Shown in pieces: positions 35,001 to 46,200 of a DNA stretch of 64,000 nucleotides. Under the pieces are notes generated by a model. The model did not search any database. It saw only the letters and a program-made list of their open reading frames with translations, and was not told the DNA's origin. The DNA is from Yamagishiella unicocca (taxonomy: Eukaryota; Chlorophyta; Chlorophyceae; Chlamydomonadales; Volvocaceae): positions 806,001 to 870,000 of the forward strand of contig BDSL01000036.1 in NCBI GenBank assembly GCA_003116995.1, written 5' to 3'. The position numbers and the translations under genes were made by a program. Within the stretch, counting starts at the first letter, position 1; each line of letters opens with the position of its first letter.

Positions 35001-37875
35001 TGAAGAGTACCAGCTGCGTTAGGAGGCCTAGTTCCGCGCGGCCGCTCGCAAAGTTGGCCTTCGTGTTCAAGTTCGAGTTTGCGGATGGCGAGGGCGGGGC
35101 GCCCATTGAGGCGAGATCAGGGCAGCAACAGTGACGGCGGGGATGCCGGCTTCCCTGCTGGATGCCGGCTCTAGGAGGTGGCACCATTGGCCTTCGTGAA
35201 TTGAACCATCAGTTTTCCCCTCCCCCGCGGCGGCATACCGGCACGAGAAAACCACAACCGCCCTAAGCACTCGGAAAAGACAGATACTTTTTTTATGTTT
35301 TTTTCGGATAAATTCCGTCGGAACCCTTACTCTTGCAACATCATTCGGGAGTTTGGTCTAGTGGTATGATTCTCGCTTAGGGTGCGAGAGGTCGTGGGTT
35401 CAATTCCCGCAACTCCCCAGCTAGTAATCTTTTTCATCCTAAAACCCAAATCCCTTTTCGACTTCTTAATTGTTTATGATGTGCCCGATCGTGGTGTCAC
35501 GAATGCTGCTTAGTGAATCTCACGACTCGCATACCGGTACGCAGGTGGGACAGAAGCCAACTTGCGCAAAATGTGCAAAGCACGTCATTTATATAAATCC
35601 ATCACTTCTGTGCAAAGCGGGTGATCTACATAAATCCATTTGTTTCGGTCGGCTTGCCCGATAAAACCCGCACCTTGCTTAAGCTCAGCACCACTTCCAC
35701 GCTGTACTCGGCGCCAGGGAGCAACAGGACTGCTGCGCTAGCTGTAGTAGGGCCGCCAGCTGCTGGAGGTTGGGTGCCGCCGTCTGCCGAGGGCGCCGCC
35801 GTCGCCGTGGCGACAGCCCTCCTGTGCCTCAGGACTCTGGCTGGATTCTGTACTGCAATGCCCACGTCGTCCCGCAGCCTGCCAGTAAAGTTCGATAGGT
35901 TTAGTTTTCCGCTTCACTACACATCCAGTACGCGTACTCCTTTTAACACAGGTCAGCTCAGTTATGTTCCGAACGCGGAAGGGCAAAACATGGGCTTCAG
36001 GGCAGAGAGGCGTTAACCTGCCAGACGCCAGTGCGGCTAATACTTACGCGTGTCGTCTAAGCTGCAGTAGTCCGTACAGTCAAAGACACAAGGCTTAACC
36101 ATTGTGGAAGAGCACGCACGTGTGTGCGTATCATGGTTGAGTTGAGCGCCTAGCTCGCACAAAAATTCTACTCTCGGTATTTATTGCTACGGTTCCAGTT
36201 TTGGGCTAACGTTGACCGAGGTGGCAATTCCACACCACGCCCACAGGGCCAGGTTACCGAGGATACCGACACTGGCGATCCAAACATCGGCTCCCCCGGC
36301 TACACGCCTTCTATTGCAGCCCCACGGAGGGAGGCTACGGTCCGCACCTTAGGCAGTGGCTGTACTGAGGCATTGCCCTGACATTAAGGAGGAGCACATT
36401 GTCGGGTCGCGTGTTCTTAATGCGCATCACCGCCTTCGCCACAGCGACCGCTGCCGCACTTCCTCCCTCCAGCGCGCTGCCTGCATTGATGGCTGCGGCT
36501 GGGTCCCCCGCCTGGCCACAAATCACTGTAGCCCCAACGCCCCCCCTGGGCTGCGAGGACGGCTGGTGGTGGTGCGGGTGCGGGCGCGACTCTTCGAAAA
36601 TTGCCTGCACACCGAAGTCCAAGTCCTCCGAAACCACTAGACCCAATAAATGACCGAGCAGGATTGGGCCTGGCTGCTCAAGTGCATCGACCTGCGAGGT
36701 GGACCGCAAGAGACGCACAGTCCATTTACTCACAGGTCACATTATTTAGGAAACAGAATGACGCACAGTTTTCAGCTGTACGGTACACCGGTACGTACTG
36801 CACACCTCCTCAAACAGCACTTCTTGCAGCATCGGCGGCTCACCTGCAGCTGGTCAAGTCCTCCCGCAAGTATCCACTCACAGGCCGCTGGCGGTGCTAG
36901 GCAGGCAATGGGCGCCGGCGGGGCCCACCGCGCTACGCGTAGCTGCGGTGGTAGATGTGGTGGTAGTTGCGGTGGTGGTTGCGGTGGTTGGTACGGTGGC
37001 GCTTGTGGAAAGGGCCACGGGTGGTGGACATGAAGCCACGGTGGGGGAGCTGGCCGTGTGAGGTAGCCCGGGTAGGGTGGGGGGCAGGGGTAATGGAGGC
37101 TACTGGGATAACCAGGGTAGCTGAGATGGGGCCCGTACCACCATAAGTGCGGCGGTACGTATCCGAGCTGTGGGCCGTACATGTAGGACGGCGCGTACGC
37201 AGACGAGGGCAGGTAGGGGTGTGACAGCGACGGGCGCGGGTTCGTGGACGTGTCTTGCTGGACGGGGGCAGGGTCCGGGTAAGAGCTGGCGCGTGGGTCG
37301 CCTGCACCGGCGCTGGCGCTGCTGGTGCCTGCTCTCCCGCCATCGCCAACGCGTCCACCGGAGCCGCTGCCGTTCCTGTCTCGCGCGGCATCGACCTCGA
37401 TGTTCGCTGTGCCGGCACCGCCGGCAACGACCCTCATTTGCATGTGTTCCCACGACGTCACCGGTGGCGGCTGGACTATGCGGGCGGCCGCCCGGGCCGC
37501 TGCTGCTTCAGCCAACGTGGGGCGGTCCTCACCGCCCGTTCCAGGGAGGAGCGGGCGGCTGGCAGCAGCTGTACTGCTGTTTAGGCCCTCGGCGTGGCGA
37601 GCGACTGCAGCCCATGTGCGCAGCTGCTGCCCGCTATGGCTAGCAGCTGACAAAGCGGGGGCGCGCTGCTGCTGCTGCTGCTGCTGCTGCTCCTGTTGCT
37701 GGGCCACTGGAACGAGGTCCGTACCGCCGCTTGGTTGGGACGCATTTATTGACGCACTTGTATGTTGCACCGAAAAACGTTGCTGCGGCCGCTGCCCACC
37801 AGCTATGGCTGCGTAGGTTCGTCCTGGGGTGTGCTCTTCAGCAGCTGATGGACGACCGCCCCAGTTGCCATCCAT
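23064..37875 (-). CDS. MOV10/SDE3-type superfamily 1 RNA helicase, about 2,000 residues
   Basis: About 22 exons, most with verified phases: 37875-36937, 36691-36348, 35821-35674, 35013-34730, 34256-33815, 33314-33088, 31035-30483, 30129-30028, 29741-29700, about 29345-28762, 28250-28090, 27876-27562, 27284-27236, 26920-26869, 26589-26283, 25982-25725, 25361 to about 25280, 25151-24972, 24700-24626, 24388-24069, 23862-23444, 23167-23064. Order: Gln/Pro/Tyr-rich disordered N-terminus; MOV10-type beta domains; DVPGLVE-ERPRLLAGDVVYV; Walker A GPPG|TGKTVTLVECALQ; CLIDEET; Walker B HVLVDEAGQ; LCGDPLQLPPVV; LVRNYRSAAPLLD; DIGVICTYRKQ; VGTVDDYQ|GQEERIVFIST; PKRFNVAVTRSRALLVVVG; acidic Tyr-rich tail. 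The predicted role is ATP-dependent 5'-3' RNA unwinding in RNA silencing or retroelement control, as for MOV10/SDE3. Starts of exons 4, 5 and 10 and the end of exon 17 are approximate. Confidence 0.85.
23868..24003. repeat. 12-bp tandem repeat filling helicase intron 20
   Basis: About eleven copies of AAGGCGGAGATA with few variants. They occupy most of the intron (24068-23863) right up to the 3' splice site, where on the minus strand they form a TCTCCGCCTTTA-type pyrimidine-rich tract. Confidence 0.9.
24506..24618. repeat. 12-bp tandem repeat in helicase intron 19
   Basis: Nine or so units of TCGGCAATCCAA with point variants, starting close to the 5' splice site of this intron (24625-24389). 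Confidence 0.88.
26089..26160. repeat. 17-bp tandem repeat in helicase intron 15
   Basis: Units of ACCCAYCTGGCCCACCA repeat four times, with looser copies of the same motif to about 26280 beside the donor site of exon 15. Confidence 0.85.
31050..31100. repeat. CAG/CTG microsatellite at a helicase 3' splice site
   Basis: A near-pure CAG run on the plus strand. On the gene strand it is CTG and sits 15 nt upstream of the acceptor of exon 7, in the place of the pyrimidine tract. Confidence 0.88.
31101..33087. other. Long helicase intron with AT-richer, ORF-bearing interior
   Basis: Exon 6 (ends 33088) and exon 7 (starts 31035) join directly in phase, making this a roughly 2-kb intron. From about 31560 to 32560 it is visibly more AT-rich than its surroundings. 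It holds a TATAAAA-like element at 32094 (+), a plus-strand frame of 170 codons at 32243-32755 with an ATG, and minus-strand frames at 32234-32572 and 32608-32814. None matches a family I recognise. An old inserted element is possible. Confidence 0.4.
35347..35418 (+). tRNA. tRNA-Pro (anticodon AGG)
   Basis: 72 nt forming a complete cloverleaf. The acceptor stem GGGAGTT pairs perfectly with AACTCCC. The D arm is GGTCTAGTGGTATGA. The anticodon stem CTCGC/GCGAG closes the loop TTAGGGT with anticodon AGG. The T arm is CGTGGGTTCAATTCCCGC, and the discriminator is C. Internal A and B boxes are intact (GGTTCAATTCC). No intron. It lies in intron 3 of the MOV10-like gene on the opposite strand. Confidence 0.95.
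35430..35434 (+). terminator. RNA polymerase III terminator of the tRNA gene
   Basis: TTTTT run 11 nt after the tRNA 3' end. Confidence 0.8.
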
Positions 37876-39245
37876 TAAATGGACAGCGTTCTGCGCCAAT
37901 AGGTGCCAAAAATGATACGGTACCGCCGGGCCGACGCAGGGTCTCGAACACAGCAGGGGCCAAGGTTCGACACCAGCTGCTAGCCGCTACTGGCCACGCG
38001 CGTCGAAGACATGAATGAATAAATGCGACCCTGATGTGCCTTCGCTGCCCTTACAACTTGATCGCAGACGATGACGTTGAGCCCGCGAGTAAAGGTCGGC
38101 AAGCAGACCTTTTACACAGGCCTTACTGAGTACCGGTATTCCACGCGCCAGACGGCACCTATTTAATCAATGCACCAAGTAAACGAAGGCATTGAACATT
38201 GGAGGCGCTGGCAGCCCACGGAACCTGTTCGCTTAAGGCAACCTGAAGTCGGCTGCGTTTTCCCAGGCGATTGTTTCGGATGTAGGAATATATTCATCTG
38301 CACAATGCTCCTAGCAAGTACTGTGATTGCCCAAACAAGCTCCGCCTAAACGAACGCAAACGTAGAGGTTTAGGAGTCACCCAGCCATTTACGGAACCCA
38401 AAGTGGTTCATGTCACTGTACGCTTGCAGCTTGCGCTCATCCTTGTAAAGTTTGGCCGATGACGAGCTGACAACGGATTTCGTACAACCGCTGACCACTG
38501 TTTCATTGAAGGCCAATTGTAAACGCTATTTGGCTGCAGTTACGTGCCCCTATCTAGGAGTGCTGTTCCTGAATCCTTCATGGCCCTTCGACGCCTTTGT
38601 GCCGCGCACCGGTAAGAGACGGCGCACATCGTCGCCGCTCCCCTTGCCTTCAGTGCAGTGTGACGTCACAAGACTGTATTTAAAGTCCTGAAATGATGGT
38701 GCGCTTTGGAGGGCCCTAGTGACTTGGCCATCCCGTCCGAAAACCTCCAACTCGCACGACTGGACAGGAATACCTGTACCAGGCCCGAACGGCGACTGAT
38801 ACCGACGACACGTGCAATGACGGATCAGGCGAGCGGCAATGGAGTTGGCCATGCGGTGGGTCGGTTTCCACGCCGATGGGTCAACTCCTCACCCCCCAAA
38901 TTCTGAGAGTGTGCTTCCTGTCGTTGAGTCGCGGGGCAGCTTTGCCTCTCTGCCCCACACCACCTACTGTACCCCACATGGCCCGCCGGAATCACCCACT
39001 GGACCCACCGGTCAAGGCCGCTAGCTACACGTGGCTCAGGCGTGTTCGCAGCCGTCTTACTAAGCCCACGAATTGCCTGCCCTCTCTACATCGGGACTTG
39101 CTTGCGCGGCCCAGGCCGCTCCAAGGTTGAGTGGGACACCGCATGACTGCCTCGCACGTCGTGCTGTACTGGCCGCTTAAATCCGTGTTGCCATGGCGCT
39201 GCTTGCAACCGCATCTTCGGCCGTTGCCCCCCGGTCCGCTTGTAG
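37876..39245. other. Region between divergent helicase and DUF2237 genes
   Basis: Should contain the helicase promoter and the missing 5' exon(s) and promoter of the DUF2237 gene. No convincing coding segment was identified. An ATG-led frame at 39193 (MALLATASSAV) looks like a transit-peptide start but does not join the next exon in frame without an undetected splice. Confidence 0.4.
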
Positions 39246-40338
39246 GCTCCCGTTGATGGCCCACGCAACGTCCTGGGCGGTCCGCTGCAGTGCTGCTGCA
39301 CCTCCCCGCGCACGGGCTACTACCGAGATGGCTTCTGCCGAACGGATGCAAGCGATGTGGGCCGGCATGTGATTTGCGCCCAGGTGGGGTTCCTTGTCCT
39401 AACCCGGCGCTTGCATACTGTCAGCTGACGGCTGCCGTACGCCGCGTATGGGGGCCGCGGGACGATGCCCCGGCACTCGCCGTCCCCCTCCTGCACGGCG
39501 CCTCGATGCAACACCCTGCGGTAACCGCAAAAATCGCGACCACCAACTCAACTGTCCTACACCTACAGGTCACGCAAGAGTTCCTGGAGTTCAGCCGCTC
39601 CCGGGGCAACGACCTGATGACCCCTGCGCCCTGGTACAACTTCCCCGGGCTCAAGGCCGGGGACAAGTGGTGCCTGTGTGCGGTCAGGTGAGGGCGCCGC
39701 TGCCCGCCGCACACGTCCGTGCCGCACCCATCGTCGCCGCGCCCGTGCCGCACCCATCGTCGCGTCGACCACGCCGCAACCGCGCACATCCCCACACGTC
39801 CGTGCCGTACCCATCGCCGTTTGCCACGCGGATGCAGATGGAAGGAGGCGCTGGAGGCAGGCAAGGCGCCGCCAGTGTACCTACGCTGCTCCCATGTCAA
39901 GGTCAGGACGTGCACTCATCCCAACACCAGCCCACCTCGCCCTCCGTCACGTGGCCAACCCGTTACCCGCATCACGTGCCCGCATACACGGTATCACTGA
40001 ATTTTTCGGGTACTCTACATGTGCCCGCCAGGAGTGCACCCTACTGCGGCATACCTTGTACCCCGGGGGCTGTGGGTCCCGATTTCCGAGCCTTGCAATC
40101 CGCACTGACCCCCCAGGACCTGTCCCTCACGGTGCAACTTGTGGCGCACATGGTAGTAGTAACTGCTACATGTGGCGCACATGGTACTCCTGCGGGGGGG
40201 GTTGCCTCATTCCTTGCACCTACGGTGTCACCCAACGGCCGACGTCCCCCACTGCCCCAGGCTCTCGAGTACGTGGGCCTGGACGACCTTAAGCGCCACG
40301 CAGCGGACCTAGGCCAGGGCAGCACAGAGAACAACTGA
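39246..40338 (+). CDS. DUF2237 family protein (5' exon not identified)
   Basis: Four in-phase exons: 39246-39383, 39569-39687, 39838-39901 and 40261-40338 (TGA), encoding 132 residues. They cover nearly the whole DUF2237 domain known from bacteria, algae and plants: NVLGGPLQCCCTSPRTGYYR, DGFCRTDASDVGRHVICAQ, VTQEFLEFSRSRGNDLMTP, FPGLKAGDKWCLCAVRWKEA, LEAGKAPPVYL and finally ALEYVGLDDLKRHA. The conserved Cys residues (CCCT, GFC, HVIC, WCLC) are all present. The biochemical function of the family is unknown. An in-frame TAG just before 39246, inside a TTGTAG acceptor, shows that at least one upstream exon supplies the start. Confidence 0.85.
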
Positions 40339-41284
40339 CGCAGCTTGGTGCGGTAGCTGTTGGGGTAGGTTTCATGACCGGCCAACCCACCAATCGGGTG
40401 TACGGCGCCCTGAGTGAAGGCGATGCGGTCAGTTTTTCCCGGTGCACTGTAGGGCGGGATTAGTAAGGCAGGGTGGTCTGGGGGGAGATGGTTGCGGTGC
40501 GCGGCTGTTTGGATCGGATGTCGTACCTGTTGCGAGCGGCCAGGTAGTGTCGGCCTGTGGTTAGTATGACGGCGCAAAGCCGCAGGGCGCGGGGCCAAGA
40601 GACCCTCATGTCGGCTCCAGTTTTTGGCGGCGTCCGAATCCGAACGTGATGTTGGTGTTCGAGGCGCGGATGAAGTGCCTCCGCGTGGGCGGCGTCTATC
40701 GGTGCATGCGGCGACAGAGCAGCTGAATGCGAGGTGTGCACAATGGCTATGGAGATGGAGTCCTGATATGTGTGGCAGGAGTACGGGCGGGCGTTGGGAG
40801 CTGCTGCTGCGGTCGCAGGGCTCTGTCGAGCAGCAGGAGCTGCTGCACCTCAGCGCTTGGTGTCCAAGTAAATGACAGTTGGCGAAGCAATGTGTGGTTA
40901 GCCCGCGTGCAGTGACGCAGAGCGTTACCAGAGGCAACCGTAGGCGCCAACGAAGACGGACTCAAGTCAAGAGGCGTCAGTCCGCTTTCCCAGCACGCTT
41001 CTTTCCCGGCCGGAGTCTCCAGCCGACATCTGCCAGGGCGGACCAGCAGTTGTGTAGGGCAGCGCCGTGGCTGCAGCAGCCCTAGGCAGCGGTCGGTGCG
41101 GCATCCCGCTAGCCACCCATCCTTCGCCCGCTTCATTCCCAACGCGCACAGCATAAAATAATCGACAGTCAATAATCGACAGCCGGCCAAGCCCTTTACA
41201 AAATATCGGCAGTCGGCCAAGCACACCAGCTAATAACCCTCCGCCTCCCGCATCGAGGCCTCCTCGCCCCGACATCGGCCCTGG
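40339..41284. other. Convergent intergenic region
   Basis: Lies between the 3' ends of the DUF2237 and GCK genes. A long minus-strand frame at 40041-40937 overlaps DUF2237 exon 4 and has no domain. The GCK poly(A) signal is at 41200-41196. Confidence 0.5.
41196..41200 (-). promoter_or_regulatory. TGTAA polyadenylation signal of the GCK-domain gene
   Basis: TTACA on the plus strand, 85 nt past the GCK-domain stop codon. Confidence 0.6.
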
Positions 41285-42739
41285 TCAAGCGTCAGCAGTT
41301 TGGGAGGAGGCAGCAACTGCTGGTGTCTTCTCCTGTTCCTCTTCTTCCTCGTCTGGCAACCCTCCTAGCATCTCTAAGAACGGCTCGTAATAATCGCGGT
41401 GGTCGATGGCGCACTGCAGGAAGGCCTTGAACTGCGTTGCGAACAGCCGGGCAGCGGGCGGGCAAGGGACGCGTGTACCTGTCAGCCGTGTTGGCTCTGA
41501 CGGTGATGGTAGAGGAGCGCCCGGATGGGGCGAAAAGCCCCACCAGCCGCATCAGACACCAGTGGAAGCCGGGCACGGAGGGTATGATTTGTGTGGATAG
41601 TCAGCGCGGGCATTTGCTGACGTAGGCCTCTGCGAATTCCTGGCCCCAGCTATCGGGCTGTCGGACCCTGAAGCATGTGCGCGTCGCCCACTTCGTCCCA
41701 TCGATGCACAACGCCTCAGCACCGTAGCTGCTCATGATTATGGCAAGCATACACTCCCAAGACGGCATCCACGCTGGCTGGTGGTTGACCTTTTGTCGGC
41801 CCCCGCTGAGCCCACCTACTTTGTCCTGGCACTCCTCGATGTAGTCCTTGCCAGCAGCCTTTGCCTCGCTGCGGCAAGACACCCAGTCCTGTGCGGGCGC
41901 GCACGGGGCGGGACATGTATGCAACTTCTGCCACGTGAATGTCACACGAACCACATGCCAGGGACGAGCCTAGTCCGTGCTTCCCGCGAGGAACCGGTAG
42001 CAATCGGCGCCCAATAGTAGGCATCACACGCCCTCAAAGATAATGCCGGGAAGGACTTGGTTTGCCAAATGTCTTCATAAAGGTGCGGCGTCTGGTACGA
42101 CAACGTGAGAGAGAGATGCATCATCCTACCAGCTAACCGCCATGCCAAACAACGCCAGGGCCGAGTGCGATGACCCAACTTCAAGCATCCTAATCACTAT
42201 CTGACGGCAGGCGCCCGAGCAGAAGTTGCGATGTGCAGGGCTGTGGGGGTTACGTCGATGGATTTGACTGTGGACTTTCACGGAGGCTGGTGATGTCATC
42301 CCCGTCAACAGACACACTTTATGCAATCCTGATATAGCTCCCAGACGCAGAAAACCATATGACACTGTGGAGGCAAGTATTGTTTCTCGCTTACGGGCAA
42401 GCACCCGGACAATATGCTGCCTGGTACGAACGCTGACCCACATGAAGCATCAAAGGATACAAGGCACCACCCCCCGAACACCCTTGACCGTCAATACACC
42501 AAGGCACATGTAATCTCTCCCACCTGATGCTGCTCTTTGCATTCGCCCGCCTCTATGAACTGACAGATGGGACACCGGGCAAGGTCGTCCCCCTGTTGTT
42601 CTTCGACAGCGGCCTCCACGGGTTGCTGGGGAGCGTCTTCCGATTTAACCGTGGCATCAGCATCGCGCTTATGCCGTTGCCGTTCGGTGTCCTCGCTTGA
42701 TGATGATGGCGATGACGACGGCGCTTCCCCTCCCGACAT
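41285..42739 (-). CDS. GCK-domain protein (CHCH-like cysteine motifs)
   Basis: Three exons: 42739-42524, 41888-41820 and 41431-41285, all phase 0, giving 143 residues. The N-terminal half is Ser/Glu/Gln-rich and probably disordered. The domain reads CPICQFIEAGECKEQHQ|DWVSC, then SEAKAAGKDYIEECQDK|FKAFLQC and IDHRDYYEPFLE. Paired cysteines are C-x9-C twice, and the spacing is exact across both splice junctions, which matches the GCK domain of plant proteins and resembles twin-Cx9C (CHCH) folds that form disulfide-linked helical hairpins. The C-terminus is acidic (LPDEEEEEQEK). No targeting peptide is evident. Molecular function of the family is not established. It is divergent from the CHY zinc-finger gene, with 556 bp between the start codons. 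Confidence 0.88.
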
Positions 42740-43295
42740 ACCGCCTTACCGGTTCAGAGTTTTTTTCCAAAAGGGTCCTTTGATGTGATCTTGTGCTATC
42801 CGATGCAAAACTTAAGGCAGGTCCGTGGAGGTCCGCGACAGGTCATGCACCGGGATTGCTCATGTATGGGGTTCTCATAAACGGTACCTATATAACCAAA
42901 TATTGCATGTTTGGCGCACGTTACAGGCTCATGTGCTCACAAGTAGTTAACGCTTAGTACCGGATTGTAATCCTGGCATCGCTGGTCACCATGGACGTCG
43001 AGGGCACAAATTACAATTGTGCAGACCGCAAGCAAATTTATCATATGCAGCCACTAGCGCCATGCGATGGTTGGCAGCTTCTTTGAAAATAAGTCGCAGG
43101 CCGGTTCGGCCTGTGTCTTCCTGTGTCCACTGTATCGCTCCTCTACTGCCACGTAACAGTTCCTATGTTTCACTCATAGCGATCAGCCGTCATCGTCTTT
43201 AAAACAATTTAGTGTTCCGGATCAACCACTCCTGGCGGGTCGTTATCCCGGAAACGACGTCCGTCGCTTCCTCGCCGCACAGCCCCCTAGACGCC
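42740..43295. other. Bidirectional promoter region (GCK / CHY genes)
   Basis: The 556 bp between two divergent ATGs must hold both promoters and 5' UTRs. A TATATAACC-like sequence near 42889 is the only core-promoter-like motif noticed. Confidence 0.45.
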
Positions 43296-46200
43296 ATGGC
43301 TACATCTCAACCAGACAATCAGGAGCGTGAGCAGCTGGCAGCTCTGCAGGTGCGTGCGGGAGAGCAGCAAGCACGTCCGCTCCTTCCGACTCCTTCCGTC
43401 TACGTCCCTCTCCTTCCTGCGCCTTCCCGGAAACCAACCCACTCGTGCGTTTGCGCTGGCGGTTCGCCAATGCGGCATGAAAACGAGCCTCAGCTGATGG
43501 TCGTGTTCCTCACGAGCTGGAGGTCCGCCGATCCTTGTAGCGCTTTCGCACGCCACCACGCCCATAACGCCGCTGCACCGGGACGGTGCTTCCCCCATTA
43601 CTTGCCCCTCTTACCAATGCTCAAACCCATGAGGAAGACATTCCGAGCCGGCATGCCCGCTTAAACCCCGTCTTTGCTTGCTAGACGTCCGCTTGCTTTA
43701 ACCGCCTGGAAAATCGCGCTGTTGCCAGCAGACCCCACGGTCGCGATCCACCGCAGATCCGCAGCAACGACGCCCGCCTCCCTTCCTCGTTGCCGCCCCC
43801 CTATGCGACCCCAGGCGGAGCTGCAGGCTCTCAAGGCGCACATGGGGCGTTCTCTCCGACTGCAGAGAGCCACCCCCGCGGACGCACCCTTCACTGCGCC
43901 CTTCCCCATCGTGCTCACCTTCGAAGTCGAGCCGCCTACCGAAGCTGTCGCACACTACGACGTGTCCGCGGTTCGAATCCAAATCCGCCTGAGCCGGGAG
44001 GCCCTCCGGCTGCCTCAGCTCGCAGCCGGCAGCGAGGGTGGTGTTTGCGCGACCCATGGGTCGTTGCCAGCATCGCCTCCAGGAACGGCGCTAGCTGTCC
44101 TATCGGATGAGCTTCCGCAGGTGCTGCGAAACCGCATGGCGCAAGAGCTCTCCCTGGAGTGGCTGCGTGCCATGGGCCTTGCGCCCGCAGTGGGCATCAG
44201 CGGTCCACTGGTTGCCGGGGCCAAGCGGGAGGCGGTCGGGAGCGTCATGTCCACAGGACCCTACAAACTGTCATCAGCAGCTGCGTACCTCAAAGAGCGG
44301 TTCGTGCCGCTCATCTGCCTGGTTCCGGAGCTGGTGGAGGCCTATCAGTCTGAGGACCAGCACGGGGCGACTGTGCGGCGGTACACGATCGTCAACAATG
44401 ACGGCTTGGAGGGCGAGGCCGATGTTGGCACCGGCGCCGCGGCTCCCACTGGCGTTGCTGCTGCCGGCACAGGAGGGGAGGGCGCCAAGATCAAGGAGGT
44501 GGTGGGAGCTGCGGCCTGTGCTCCAGGTGGTGGTGGCAGTAGCAGTGGAATGGCGGGCGCACCGGCACGGGCGATAGCGCTGCCGGGGTCGCAGGACACA
44601 GCTTCCGGGTCGGCTGGCGCCAGCACGTCGGCCAAGGCGATTGCTCCGGAGCCCTGCGGAGCAGGTCCTGCCGCTGACGGCCGCGTGCAAACCACCAGCT
44701 CAGGCGACACCAGCACAGGGCATGCGCCCGCGGCAGCCCCCTCATCCAGCTGCGAGCAACAAGAGCAGAGGCATCCGCAATCCGACCCTCATCTACCCTC
44801 GAGGACGCCCCACGACGCGCGGGCCGCAGGAGCAGCTGTTCGCGATGGGGAAGCCGCCACCGAAAGCACAGCCCCCGTCTCTATGGCCCAACCACAGTCA
44901 CCCGAACCCGTGACGGCGGCGCCGCCGCCGCCGCCACAACCGCCGCCCGGCCTCCTGTCGTACGACGTCACCCTCAAGGAGCTGCAGTACATTCAGAAGC
45001 GCTACAGCCAGGTGTTTTCCGTACGGGTGCACCACGATGCGCCTGACGCAGGCGCCCGCGGCGGCGGCGGCGGCCCGCAGACGCTTCTGCAGCCTGGCTG
45101 CCTCACGACCTTCGACCTCGAGCTGCTGCCCACCGACCCAGATTGGGACCACCCGCCGGTGCGGGTTGTGGGTCAGCTGCTTCCCATCAGCGCGGCTGCC
45201 TACCTGCCGTCGTTGGGGGTGCACATGGCCAGCCGCCTGTCGCCCTGGCTGCGGGGGGCGCTGGAGAGCTACATGGCGCAGCAGCTGGCTGCGGAGGCGG
45301 AGGCGGCACTGGCGGCGGAAAGAGCGGCGGCCGCGGCTGAAGCAGAGGCTGCTGCCAGGAAGGCCGCGCAGCAGGCGGCGGAGGCGGAGGAAGCTGCGGC
45401 GGCATCGATTGTTGCGGCGGCGTCTGGGGTACCTGCAGCGGCGGAGGCGGAGGCGGAGACGGAACGGCCGAGAGGCGCTGCGGTCCGATCAGACCAGGGC
45501 GCTCGGGGCGGTCGGGGCCGCGACGGCGGCCGCGGGCAAGGTTTCGGCGGTCATAGAGGCGGGGGCTGCCGTGGGCCCGCTGGCGGCCCGTCGTCTGGCG
45601 GGACTGTTAAGCAGCGGGCGGTGGCTCCAGAGGGGACCGTGCTGCTGCCTGCAGGCGTGCTCCGGAACCTGTTCCGGGACCTGGAGAACTACGCAGGTAA
45701 GCGTGAGGGTGAGGCCCAGCGGACTTCGCGACGATTCTTCGGGGCCTGTGCTCTGTGGCTGTGAGGCAGTGCCCGAGTGCCGGGATTGGTTTCGTCACCC
45801 GTCTGCCGTCGTGCCTTCTGCTGCGCCGCAGGCGGCATTGCGCGGGCGGCCGATGAGGACAGGCAGCGGCGGGAGAGGGAGCAGGCGGGCGCGGCCGGTG
45901 GCGGCTCCAGCGACGGCAGCAGCGGCGCTTACAGCAGTGATGACGAGGGCGGGCTGCGGTACGATGATGACGGGTACGGCGACGGCAGCCTCCGGCGGGA
46001 CGATGACGCGGTGGCGGCGCCAGGAGAGGCTGCGGTGGGTGGCCGGGTTGCGTGATCGCACGTGCGGGTACGGCATGTACGAACCATAAAGCTGCACCAG
46101 GCTCGGGCCAATACGGCCCTGCAACGGGATTTCCAATGTGCCGCAAGAATAGTATTGGTGATGCGTAACCTGACAAGGTGGCTCTTTCGCTCCCCGCCAG

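Noticed and set aside
40041..40937. 298-codon minus-strand frame
   Set aside because: It lies antisense to DUF2237 exon 4 and its intron, with Arg/Pro/Ser-rich shadow composition and no motif.
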